A stretch of DNA of 64,000 nucleotides from an uncultured Oscillibacter sp. (GTDB lineage Bacteria; Bacillota; Clostridia; Oscillospirales; Oscillospiraceae), in contig UQVS01000005.1 of NCBI GenBank assembly GCA_900544615.1, positions 56,834-120,833 of the forward strand. Reading direction: 5' to 3'. The position numbers were made by a program, and so were the translations under genes. Positions 41,080-49,137 of this stretch are shown one piece after another. Below the pieces are notes generated by a model, which worked only from the letters and a program-made list of their open reading frames with translations, made no database searches and was not told the origin of the DNA. Within the stretch, counting starts at the first letter, position 1. Every line of letters begins with the position of its first letter.

Positions 41080-42171
41080 GTGATCGCAATGAAAGATATG
41101 CCCGTCAGCTTCCCTGGCCTGTTTGGGGACTGGGAGCTGAACATTGACCCGGTGGCCATTCATGTGGGCCACGGAATCTACTGGTACGGGATTATTCTGG
41201 CTGTCGCCATGCTGGCGGGACTGTACCTCTGCATGAAGCAGTCCAAGCATTACGGCCTGACCGAAGACAATGTGATGGACATGGTGCTCTGGGCGGTGCC
41301 CTGCTGCATCATCGGTGCCCGGCTGTACTATATCCTCTTTTATCTGGATCTTTACCGCAAGGCGGACGGCAGCCTGGACTGGGGCGCCATGGTGCGGATC
41401 TGGGACGGCGGCCTTGCCATTTACGGTGCGGTGATCGTGGGCGTGATCGTGGCGCTGATCTACACGAAGCGCCATAAGATCCCCTTCTTCGCCATGGGCG
41501 ATCTGGCGGTGATGGGTCTGCTGCTGGGGCAGATCATCGGCCGCTGGGCCAACTTTATCAATCGTGAAGCCTTCGGCACGGAGACCACACTGCCCTGGCG
41601 CATGAAGCTGTGGATCACCAGCTACTCCAGTGTGGAGGTTCACCCTACCTTCCTGTATGAGAGCCTGTGGAATCTGGTGGGGTTGCTGCTGATCCTGTTC
41701 ATCGTGTCCAAGGGGCGGCGGTTCGACGGCGAGAATACCTGGTTTTACTTCCTGTGGTACGGCCTTGGCCGCAGTTGGATCGAGGGTCTGCGGACGGACA
41801 GCCTGTACCTCTTCAACTGGCAGCTCTTCGGCCAGCCCATCCGGGTCTCTCAGGCCCTGAGCGTCGTTATGGTGGTGGTAGCGGCCTTTATGCTGTTCTA
41901 CAACATCAAAATCAAGAAGCGCTCCCCTGAAAGCCTGTGGGTGAATCAGGTGGCGGCGGAAAAAGCGCGGGCGGTCGCCGCAGCGGCAGAGGACGCCGTT
42001 CTGGTGGAGACGCTGATGAACGAGGAGCCGACACAGGGGGAAGCCGCCGACCCGGTGGAGACGGAAGCCGTGGCTGCGGATGCTCCGGCTGCGGAAGCGG
42101 AGAACGCGGAAGCTGCTCCGGCAGATGCGGAGAAGACGAGTGAGGAACTGCCCCATGGCGACGAGAATTGA
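41080..42171 (+). CDS. lgt: Prolipoprotein diacylglyceryl transferase with acidic C-terminal tail
   Basis: Transfers diacylglycerol to the lipobox cysteine of lipoproteins in the membrane. The 363-residue product has about seven membrane segments and the Lgt signature GRWANFINREAFG near residue 150, with YGIILAVAM and GARLYYI earlier. After residue about 290 it carries a 70-residue Ala/Glu-rich acidic tail not needed by the enzyme; most Lgt proteins end near 270-290 residues. The start is GTG at 41080 with AAAGGAAG upstream. The end overlaps folD by 17 bases. Confidence 0.93.
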   Translation: MIAMKDMPVSFPGLFGDWELNIDPVAIHVGHGIYWYGIILAVAMLAGLYLCMKQSKHYGLTEDNVMDMVLWAVPCCIIGARLYYILFYLDLYRKADGSLDWGAMVRIWDGGLAIYGAVIVGVIVALIYTKRHKIPFFAMGDLAVMGLLLGQIIGRWANFINREAFGTETTLPWRMKLWITSYSSVEVHPTFLYESLWNLVGLLLILFIVSKGRRFDGENTWFYFLWYGLGRSWIEGLRTDSLYLFNWQLFGQPIRVSQALSVVMVVVAAFMLFYNIKIKKRSPESLWVNQVAAEKARAVAAAAEDAVLVETLMNEEPTQGEAADPVETEAVAADAPAAEAENAEAAPADAEKTSEELPHGDEN

Positions 42172-43015
42172 CGGAAAAGCGCTGGCAGCCAAGGTCAAAG
42201 GCCGGGTGGCAGCGGCGGTGAAAACGCTGCCACGCCGTCCGGGACTGGCTGTGGTGCTGGTGGGAGATGACCCTGCCTCTCAGGTGTACGTCCGGGGCAA
42301 GGAAGCGGACTGCGCCGAATGCGGCATCCGCAGCTTTCCCTACCGCCTTCCGGCGGATACCAGCCAGCAGGCGCTGCTGGATTTGATCCGAAAGCTGAAC
42401 GACGCCCCGGAGGTGGACGGGATTCTGGTGCAGCTGCCGCTGCCGGCGCCGCTGGATGCGGAGCCGGTGATCGCCGCCATTGCCCCGGATAAGGATGTGG
42501 ACTGTTTCCATCCCTACAACGTGGGGCGGCTGAATATCGGCACACCGGTGTTCCAGCCCTGTACCCCTGCGGGCGTGATGGAAATGCTGCGGGAATACGG
42601 AATTTCCCCTGCTGGAAAGCGGTGTGTGGTGCTGGGGCGCAGCAACATTGTGGGCAAGCCCATGGCGGCGCTGCTGACTCAGGCGGACGGCACGGTGACG
42701 CTGTGCCATTCCAGAACGCCGGAGCTGGCGGAGATCACCCGGCAGGCGGATATTCTGGTGTCCGCCGTGGGAAAGGGGAACTGCGTCACCGCCAGTATGG
42801 TAAAGGACGGCGCGGTGGTCATCGATGTGGCCATGAACCGGAATGACGCGGGAAAGCTTTGCGGCGATGTGGACTTTGACGCTGTGGAGCCGAAAGCTTC
42901 CTATATCACGCCGGTACCCGGCGGCGTCGGCCCCATGACGCGGGCCATGCTGATGGAAAATCTGCTGACGGCGGCCCGCAATCATCTGGATGTGCAAAAA
43001 AGAGCGTGTGTTTGA
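42155..43015 (+). CDS. folD: Bifunctional methylenetetrahydrofolate dehydrogenase/cyclohydrolase
   Basis: Interconverts 5,10-methylene-, methenyl- and 10-formyl-tetrahydrofolate. The 286-residue product has the catalytic YVRGK (Tyr-x3-Lys), DGILVQLPLP, the NADP-binding VVLGRSNIVGKPMAALL, and PVPGGVGPMTRAMLMEN. The ATG at 42155 lies within the lgt tail, giving coupled translation. The last codons overlap the terminator stem. Confidence 0.95.
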   Translation: MATRIDGKALAAKVKGRVAAAVKTLPRRPGLAVVLVGDDPASQVYVRGKEADCAECGIRSFPYRLPADTSQQALLDLIRKLNDAPEVDGILVQLPLPAPLDAEPVIAAIAPDKDVDCFHPYNVGRLNIGTPVFQPCTPAGVMEMLREYGISPAGKRCVVLGRSNIVGKPMAALLTQADGTVTLCHSRTPELAEITRQADILVSAVGKGNCVTASMVKDGAVVIDVAMNRNDAGKLCGDVDFDAVEPKASYITPVPGGVGPMTRAMLMENLLTAARNHLDVQKRACV

Positions 43016-43034
43016 AAAACACACGCTCTTTTTT
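42996..43034. terminator. Bidirectional terminator between folD and arcC
   Basis: GAGCGTGTG and CACACGCTC form the core stem, flanked by A6 and T6 runs; it overlaps the folD stop and separates the convergent genes folD and arcC. Confidence 0.9.
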
Positions 43035-43086
43035 ACAGGACGCAGGGAACTGAACGGCGCAGCCGCGGCAATGATGCCCTGCGGAG

Positions 43087-44028
43087 TTACCTGACGGCGA
43101 TCCGGGTGCCGGTTCTGCCGTCGATGCCGTCCCGCGCCTTTTCCAGCAGGGTGATCAGGGCGGTGCGGCCGGGCTTGGACTCGGCAAACTTCACAGCGGC
43201 TTCCACCTTGGGCAGCATGGAGCCGGGGGCGAACTGTCCCTCCGCCATATAGGCGCGGGCCTCCTCCGGCGTCAGGCTGTCCAGCCATTTCTGATCCGGC
43301 TTGCTGAAGTTTACCGCCACTTTTTCCACGGCGGTGAGGATGATGAGCATATCAGCGTTCAGCTGCTCAGCCAGCAGCTCCGAAGCAAAGTCCTTGTCGA
43401 TGACGGCGGCAGCGCCTTTGAGATGGTGCCGCTCCACCGCGATGACGGGGATTCCGCCGCCGCCGCAGGCAATGACCACCATGCCCGCGTCGGTCAAAGC
43501 CCGGATGGTGGTCAGCTCCACCACGGCCATGGGCTTTGGGGAGGCCACCACCTGACGCCAGCCACGGCCGGCGTCCTCCGCCACGTTCCAGCCCTTTTCA
43601 CGGGCCATTTTTTCGGCCTCTTCCTTTGTCATAAACGCGCCGATGGGCTTGGTGGGGTTCTTGAACGCCGGATCGTCAGCGTCTACCACCACCTGCGTCA
43701 GCACCGTGGCCACGCCCTGCTGAAGCCCCCGGTTCAGAAGCTCTTCCTTCAGGGCGTTTTGCAGATCGTAGCCGATATAGCCCTGACTCATGGCCACGCA
43801 CATGGAAAGAGGCATCACATCGGCGGAAGGCTCCTGCTTGCGGTAGGCGGCAAAGGCGTTCTGGATCATCCCCACCTGCGGGCCGTTGCCGTGGGCAATA
43901 ACCACCTGATGTCCGGCTTCGATCAGATCCACGATGGCCTTGGAGGTCTCCTTCACGGCCTGCATCTGCTCCGGCAGATTTTTTCCAAGGGCGTTGCCGC
44001 CCAAAGCAATGACAATGCGTTTACCCAT
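43087..44028 (-). CDS. arcC: Carbamate kinase
   Basis: Makes ATP from carbamoyl phosphate and ADP in catabolism. The 313-residue enzyme starts MGKRIVIALGGNALG and contains VIAHGNGPQVG, MSQGYIGYDLQ, VACGGGGIPV-like and IDKDFASELLA segments, all typical. AGGAAG lies 6 bases before the ATG. It is the last gene after the YgeY-like and YgeW-like genes, so it would harvest carbamoyl phosphate released by the carbamoyltransferase. Confidence 0.95.
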   Translation of the reverse strand: MGKRIVIALGGNALGKNLPEQMQAVKETSKAIVDLIEAGHQVVIAHGNGPQVGMIQNAFAAYRKQEPSADVMPLSMCVAMSQGYIGYDLQNALKEELLNRGLQQGVATVLTQVVVDADDPAFKNPTKPIGAFMTKEEAEKMAREKGWNVAEDAGRGWRQVVASPKPMAVVELTTIRALTDAGMVVIACGGGGIPVIAVERHHLKGAAAVIDKDFASELLAEQLNADMLIILTAVEKVAVNFSKPDQKWLDSLTPEEARAYMAEGQFAPGSMLPKVEAAVKFAESKPGRTALITLLEKARDGIDGRTGTRIAVR

Positions 44029-44050
44029 ATCGTTCTTCCTCATTTCTGAC

Positions 44051-44095
44051 AGTAATAGCGGGAATACAGATGCATACAGTATCCCCGCTATTACT
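44051..44095. repeat. Hairpin between ygeW and arcC
   Basis: AGTAATAGCGGG (44051-44062) pairs with CCCGCTATTACT (44084-44095). A T run follows only on the plus strand, so on the transcribed minus strand it is a non-terminating hairpin that may affect mRNA processing between ygeW and arcC. Confidence 0.55.
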
Positions 44096-44127
44096 TTTTT
44101 TATGAGTTGCGGACCGAGCTGCGTTCC

Positions 44128-45321
44128 TTAAAACCACTTGCGGCTGTCGCCGGCGGCGTCCAGAGCGCACAGGCAGTTTACGGGATCCTTCACCTGACTC
44201 ATGAGGATCATGGCGGCGATGATATAGGGCTTGAAGCTGGCCTGCTTGTACAGGGAAACCAGATACCGGTCGAATACGGAGGCGTCCACCTCGCCCTCCT
44301 TGCAGCTGACGCCGGTGATGTCGGCGGGCAGGCAGTGGAGGTACAGAGCCTTGCCGTCTCTGGTGCGCTTCATCATGTCCTCGGAGCAGGTCCAGTTTTT
44401 GAACTGGGCATTCTGGGCCAGCAGCTGCTGTTCCAGCGCGTCGATGCCCGCCTGATCGCCGGCGGAATGCAGCTTGGTGCGCTGCTCCATGGCGGCAAAG
44501 GGCGCCCAGCTCTTGGGATAGACGATGTCGGCGCCGTCGAAAGCCTCCTCCATGGTGGCGACCTTTCTGTAGCTGCCGCCGGTAGCGGCGGCGTTCTTTT
44601 TGGCGATCTCCTCCACCTCAGGCATGACGTCATAGCCTTCGGGATGGGCCAGCACCACGTCCATGCCGAAGCGGGTCATCAGGCCGATGACGCCCTGAGG
44701 CACGGAGAGGGGCTTGCCGTAGGAGGGGGAGTAGGCCCATGTCATGGCAATCTTCTTGCCCTTCAGGTTCTCCACGCCGCCGAACTGATGGATGATGTGG
44801 AGCATATCGGCCATGCACTGAGTGGGATGATCCACGTCGCACTGGAGGTTTACCAGCGTGGGACGCTGCTCCAGAATCCCATCCCGATAGCCCTCGTCCA
44901 GTGCGTCCATGAAGGTTTTCTGATATTTGTGGCCCTCGCCGATGAACATATCGTCCCGGATGCCGATGACGTCGGCCATGAAGGAGACCATGTTGGCGGT
45001 TTCACGGACAGTCTCGCCGTGGGCAATCTGGGATCTCTTCTCGTCCAGATCCTGCGTCCGCAGACCCAGCAGGTTGCAGGCGGAGGCGAAGGAGAAGCGG
45101 GTGCGGGTGGAGTTATCCCGGAAGATGGAGATGCCCAGGCCGGAATCGAAGATCCGGGTGGACTTGTTCCGCTCCCGCAGATCCCGCAGGGCGTCCGCCA
45201 CCGTGAAGATGGCTTCCAGCTCCTCGTCCGTCTTGTCCCATGTCCAGTAGAAGTCGGACTTGTACATATTGTTGATGTGCAGGCGCTCCAGATGCCGCGC
45301 CAATTCGATGGTCTTAGACAT
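44128..45321 (-). CDS. ygeW: YgeW-type knotted carbamoyltransferase
   Basis: A 397-residue member of the aspartate/ornithine carbamoyltransferase superfamily, of the YgeW type with a knotted core. The carbamoyl phosphate motif is STRTR at residues 71-75, followed by HPTQCMADMLHI and the late HCLPADITG. The amino substrate of YgeW enzymes is not firmly known. In E. coli ygeW sits with ygeX, ygeY and the carbamate kinase-like yqeA in a purine/selenium-linked cluster. Here it lies between a YgeY-type hydrolase and arcC. Confidence 0.92.
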   Translation of the reverse strand: MSKTIELARHLERLHINNMYKSDFYWTWDKTDEELEAIFTVADALRDLRERNKSTRIFDSGLGISIFRDNSTRTRFSFASACNLLGLRTQDLDEKRSQIAHGETVRETANMVSFMADVIGIRDDMFIGEGHKYQKTFMDALDEGYRDGILEQRPTLVNLQCDVDHPTQCMADMLHIIHQFGGVENLKGKKIAMTWAYSPSYGKPLSVPQGVIGLMTRFGMDVVLAHPEGYDVMPEVEEIAKKNAAATGGSYRKVATMEEAFDGADIVYPKSWAPFAAMEQRTKLHSAGDQAGIDALEQQLLAQNAQFKNWTCSEDMMKRTRDGKALYLHCLPADITGVSCKEGEVDASVFDRYLVSLYKQASFKPYIIAAMILMSQVKDPVNCLCALDAAGDSRKWF

Positions 45322-45347
45322 AATTTTCTCTCCTATATAATGTATAT

Positions 45348-46757
45348 TTACTGAATGTCATTGTCCGTCAGGCTCTGGCGGAACTCGGTGACGTCCCCGG
45401 TTTTGTTTTCCGTCTTGTACAGGCCGGGAACGGCGGCGTACAGCGCCGCGCAGGTCACCAGATCCTGCTTCCATGTGATCTCGTTGGGAGCGTGGGCCTG
45501 AGACTCAGCACCGGGGCCGAAGCCCACGCAGGGGATGCCGTACCGGCCCTGAATGGAGACACAGTTGGTGGAGAAAGTCCACTTGTCGATGAGGGGACGC
45601 TGCCGCAGGTGCATGGCGTCGTACTTGGGATCGTTGTCGGCATGGCCGATGCGCTTGTCGCCCCAGAGAGCCTTGTGGGCGTCGGCCAGCGCCTGCACAT
45701 GAGCGGCGTTTTCTTTGTTGATCCATGTGGGGAAGAAGCACTCCGTCTCATAGACCTCGCCGGTCCATGCGGGACGGTCGTACATATACATACTGACCTT
45801 CACATCGTCCCTGTACTTCTGAACGGCTGGCAGGGCCTCGATTTCTTTCAGGCAGGAGTCCCACGTTTCCCCGGCGGTCATGCGGCGGTCCACGGAAATG
45901 GCGCAGCTGTCCGCCACAGCGCAGCGGGAGGGAGAGGTGTAAAAAATCTGGGACACGGTGCAGGTGCCGCGGCCAAGGAACTGGGCGTCCTCAGCGTGCT
46001 CCGGGTTGAATTCCGGGTTCAGCATCTTTACAAGGCCCTTGATCTCGTTGGAAGCGCCGTCGCCGTTTTCATTGAGGGAGCGGATATTCTGGATGATGTC
46101 CGCCATCTTGTAAATGGCATTGTCGCCCCGTTCGGGGGCGGAGCCGTGGCAGGAGATGCCCTTTACGTCTACCCGGATCTCCATGCGGCCCCGGTGACCG
46201 CGGTAGATGCCGCCGTCGGTAGGTTCCGTGGAGATGACGAATTCGATCTTGCTGCGGGCGTCCTCCGGGCCGTTGAAGTCCTTGTTGACGATGTACTGCC
46301 AGCACATGCCGTCGCAGTCCTCTTCCTGCACGGAGCCGACCACCATGATCTTGTAGCCCTCAGGGATCAGGTTCAGCTCCTTCATGATCTTCACGCCGTA
46401 CACGGCGGAGGCCATGCCGCCCTCCTGATCAGAGCCGCCACGGCCGTAGATCACGTCCTCAGTTTCGTAGCCCTCATAGGGGTCGGCCTCCCAGTTGGAG
46501 AGGTTGCCGATGCCCACGGTATCGATGTGGGAGTCGATGGCGATGATCTTTTCGCCGTCGCCCATCCAGCCGATGACGTTGCCCAGACCGTCCACTTCCA
46601 CCTTATCATAGCCCAGACGCTCCATCTCGGCCTTGATGCAGTGAACGACTTCCCGCTCCTCGCAGCTTTCGCTGGGGTGGGAGATCATTTCCCGCAGGAA
46701 GCGGGTCATGTCCGCCTGATACCCTCTGGCCGCCGCCTTGATCGCTTCAAAATCCAT
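45348..46757 (-). CDS. ygeY: YgeY-type M20 family hydrolase
   Basis: A 469-residue zinc amidohydrolase/peptidase of the YgeY type, linked in name to selenium metabolism. Metal and catalytic residues seen are His77 and Asp79 in SHIDTVG, Asp110 in GRGGSDQEGG, and Glu145-Glu146 in VQEEDCDG. The likely role is removal of an acyl or carbamoyl group or cleavage of an amide, but the substrate is unknown. GGAGGG lies 7 bases before the ATG. First gene of the minus-strand operon ygeY-ygeW-arcC. Confidence 0.9.
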   Translation of the reverse strand: MDFEAIKAAARGYQADMTRFLREMISHPSESCEEREVVHCIKAEMERLGYDKVEVDGLGNVIGWMGDGEKIIAIDSHIDTVGIGNLSNWEADPYEGYETEDVIYGRGGSDQEGGMASAVYGVKIMKELNLIPEGYKIMVVGSVQEEDCDGMCWQYIVNKDFNGPEDARSKIEFVISTEPTDGGIYRGHRGRMEIRVDVKGISCHGSAPERGDNAIYKMADIIQNIRSLNENGDGASNEIKGLVKMLNPEFNPEHAEDAQFLGRGTCTVSQIFYTSPSRCAVADSCAISVDRRMTAGETWDSCLKEIEALPAVQKYRDDVKVSMYMYDRPAWTGEVYETECFFPTWINKENAAHVQALADAHKALWGDKRIGHADNDPKYDAMHLRQRPLIDKWTFSTNCVSIQGRYGIPCVGFGPGAESQAHAPNEITWKQDLVTCAALYAAVPGLYKTENKTGDVTEFRQSLTDNDIQ

Positions 46758-46798
46758 ATCGTTACCCTCCATAACCTGTATTTTACGAATGTGTGTTC

Positions 46799-46814
46799 AG
46801 GGTGTTTTCACCCT
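46799..46814. repeat. Perfect hairpin at the ygeY transcript start
   Basis: AGGGTG and CACCCT surround four bases (AAAA on the transcribed strand), only a few bases downstream of the ygeY -10 element. It could stabilise the mRNA 5' end or be a regulator site. Confidence 0.5.
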
Positions 46815-46815
46815 T

Positions 46816-46843
46816 ATCATAGCACGATTCCGTACGGTGTCAA
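46816..46843 (-). promoter_or_regulatory. Promoter of the ygeY-ygeW-arcC operon
   Basis: On the minus strand TTGACA (46843-46838), 16-base spacer, TATGAT (46821-46816). Confidence 0.75.
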
Positions 46844-46883
46844 ACAAAATTTGCACAAACCTGAAAATTTTTTTGAAAAGCGG

Positions 46884-46911
46884 TTGATTTCCCAAAAAAC
46901 TATGATATGAT
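46884..46911 (+). promoter_or_regulatory. Divergent promoter of the regulator-PLP enzyme operon
   Basis: TTGATT (46884-46889), 16-base spacer, TATGAT (46906-46911). It lies 40 bases from the -35 element of the ygeY promoter, so one bound protein could affect both. Confidence 0.6.
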
Positions 46912-46942
46912 GAAAGCAGAATCCGGGAAAAGGGGGGCGTTC

Positions 46943-47587
46943 ATGGAGAGCGGAAAGTTAGAGGAATTGCGGCATATTGCCAGAGGGATCGCCGCCCAGT
47001 TCGGCCCCAACTGCGAGGTGGTGGTTCACGATCTGAGCCAGCACCCGGACCATACCATCGTGGCCATTGAAAACGGCCATGTCTCCGGCCGGAAGGTGGG
47101 GGACGGCGCGTCCAACGTGGTGCTGGAACGGATGGAGCATCAGGATCAGGAGGCACAGGATCACCTCAGCTACCTGACCCGCACGCCGGACGGCAAGGTG
47201 CTGAAATCCTCCACCATTTACATTCGGAACAGCCGGGGCAAGGTGACAGCGATCCTCGCCATCAATTTTGACATCTCGGCGCTGATGATGGCGGCGGGAG
47301 CCGTGCGGGACTTCATCTCTGTGCCAGAGCCGCAGCCGGCGGAGCCGGAGAAGATCGTCAACATCAACGATGTTCTGGAGGAGCTGATCCAGCAGTCGGT
47401 GGCGCTGGTTGGGAAGCCTGCGGCGCTGATGAATAAGGAGGACAAGATCCGGGCCATTCGGTTTCTCAACGAGAACGGGGCGTTTCTTGTGACCCGTTCC
47501 GGCGACAAAGTTGCGAAACACTTCGGAATTTCCAAATATACCTTATATTCCTATCTTGATAAATCAACAGGAGGGCAAAGCACATGA
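46943..47587 (+). CDS. YheO/DauR-like PAS and helix-turn-helix regulator
   Basis: A 214-residue transcription regulator. The N-terminal PAS-like YheO domain (about residues 10-110; CEVVVHDLSQHPDHTIVAIENGHVSGR and STIYIRNSRGKVTAILAINFDIS) probably senses a small ligand; the C-terminal helix-turn-helix (about 160-210; GAFLVTRSGDKVAKHFGISKYTLYSYL) binds DNA. Relatives such as DauR control D-amino acid use. Its position between two divergent promoters suggests it controls this whole locus. It overlaps the next gene by 4 bases. Confidence 0.85.
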   Translation: MESGKLEELRHIARGIAAQFGPNCEVVVHDLSQHPDHTIVAIENGHVSGRKVGDGASNVVLERMEHQDQEAQDHLSYLTRTPDGKVLKSSTIYIRNSRGKVTAILAINFDISALMMAAGAVRDFISVPEPQPAEPEKIVNINDVLEELIQQSVALVGKPAALMNKEDKIRAIRFLNENGAFLVTRSGDKVAKHFGISKYTLYSYLDKSTGGQST

Positions 47588-49059
47588 TTGATCTGACTAT
47601 CAACAAGCAGGGTCTGGAACACAATCTGAAAAAGGCGAAGGAAAACGGCATCGTGATCCCCACCATCGCCCAGATGCAGCATCCGGAAACCATTCCCGAA
47701 AAGATCCAGAGCAAGCTGAAAAATGTGGGATTGTGGGATGTAGACCCCCTGAACCTGTTCCGCATCACATGGAAAAACGAGCCGAAGGAGTCCGGCGGAC
47801 TCTATCAGGCTGTTCCCAACTACATCGAGCTGCCCTCCGAGCTGACCAGCGTCCCCTGCCGGATCGTGGCCATGGTGGGCAAGTGGTTCCCCACCGGCTG
47901 CCACAAGGTGGGCGCGTCCTTTGGCTGCCTTGCCCCCCGTCTGGTCACCGGCCAGTTTGACGTGGATAAGCATAAGGCCGTCTGGCCCTCCACCGGCAAC
48001 TACTGCCGGGGCGGCGCCTTTAACTCCCGGCTGCTGGGGGCGCAGGGCGTGGCCATCCTGCCTGCGGAAATGAGCAAGGAGCGCTTTGACTGGCTCCATG
48101 AGATCGGCGCAGAGGTCATTGCCACCCCCGGCTGCGAGTCCAACGTCAAGGAGATCTTCGACAAGACCAACGAGCTCAAGCAGGATCCTCAGTACATGAT
48201 CTTCAACCAGTTTGAGGAGATGGGCAACCCCCTGTGGCATTACAACGTCACCGGCAACGCGCTGGCGGACGTGTTCGAGGCCATCAAGCGCCCCGGCGAC
48301 CGTTTTGCGGGCGCCTGCTTTACCTCCGGCTCCGCCGGTACCATGTCCACCGGCGACCGCCTGAAGGAGCTGTATCCTCATCTGAAGCTGGGAGTGGGCG
48401 AGGCGCTCCAGTGTCCCACCATCCTGAATAACGGCTTCGGCGGCCACCGCATTGAGGGCATCGGCGACAAGCACATTCCCTGGATCCACAACGTGAAGAA
48501 CACCGATATGGCCATTGCCATTGACGACGAGGATTCCCAGCGGCTGCTGCGGCTGTTCAACACCCCGGAAGGGCAGAAGTATCTGAAAGAGGAGCTGCAT
48601 CTCTCCGATGAGTTGATCGAAAAGCTGACGTGGCTGGGCATTTCCGGCATTGCCAACGTACTGTGCTGCATCAAGATGGCCAAGTACTATGAGCTGACCG
48701 AGCGGGACGTGGTTGGGACTGTTCTCACCGACTCCGCCGTGATGTACGGCAGCCGGATTCAGGAGCTGAACGAGCAGTACGGCGCTTACAGCCAGCGGGA
48801 AGCTGCGCTGGATCACGCCATCCACATGCTGAACCTGAAAACCGACAGCATGATGGAGCTGACCTATCAGGAGCGCAAGCGGGTCCACAACCTGAAGTAC
48901 TACACCTGGGTGGAGCAGCAGGGCAAGACCAGCGAAGAGCTGAACGCCCTGTGGTATGACACCGAGGGAACCTGGGACGCCGTTCACGCTCAGGCTAAGG
49001 ATCTGGATGAGCTGATTAACGCCTTCAACGAGGAGACCGGCGTCCTGAAGAATATGTAA
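47584..49059 (+). CDS. PLP-dependent lyase-like enzyme of unassigned reaction
   Basis: A 491-residue fold type II PLP enzyme (tryptophan-synthase beta family). Lys108 in TGCHKVGAS is the likely Schiff-base lysine; STGNYCRGGAFNSRLLG supplies the substrate loop and TSGSAGTMSTGDRL the phosphate cup. It is longer than threonine synthase, serine dehydratase or diaminopropionate ammonia-lyase (about 400 residues) and has an extra N-terminal segment and a helical C-terminus. The reaction is probably an elimination or replacement at the beta carbon. It starts inside the regulator stop (ATGA overlap) with GGAGGG upstream. Confidence 0.8.
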   Translation: MIDLTINKQGLEHNLKKAKENGIVIPTIAQMQHPETIPEKIQSKLKNVGLWDVDPLNLFRITWKNEPKESGGLYQAVPNYIELPSELTSVPCRIVAMVGKWFPTGCHKVGASFGCLAPRLVTGQFDVDKHKAVWPSTGNYCRGGAFNSRLLGAQGVAILPAEMSKERFDWLHEIGAEVIATPGCESNVKEIFDKTNELKQDPQYMIFNQFEEMGNPLWHYNVTGNALADVFEAIKRPGDRFAGACFTSGSAGTMSTGDRLKELYPHLKLGVGEALQCPTILNNGFGGHRIEGIGDKHIPWIHNVKNTDMAIAIDDEDSQRLLRLFNTPEGQKYLKEELHLSDELIEKLTWLGISGIANVLCCIKMAKYYELTERDVVGTVLTDSAVMYGSRIQELNEQYGAYSQREAALDHAIHMLNLKTDSMMELTYQERKRVHNLKYYTWVEQQGKTSEELNALWYDTEGTWDAVHAQAKDLDELINAFNEETGVLKNM

Positions 49060-49137
49060 CACCGTGAAACCGGCGATATTCAGCGGGCGGGCATACGCCC
49101 GTCCGCTGTGCTCATCTTGCATGAAAAAGGAGCTGCT

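Noticed and set aside
44051..44100. Terminator of the ygeY-ygeW transcript before arcC
   Set aside because: The T run follows the stem only on the plus strand; on the transcribed minus strand there is none, so arcC should be cotranscribed.
49081..49108. Terminator between the two PLP enzyme genes
   Set aside because: CAGCGGGCGGGC can pair with GCCCGTCCGCTG but no T tract follows; treated as an intercistronic hairpin.
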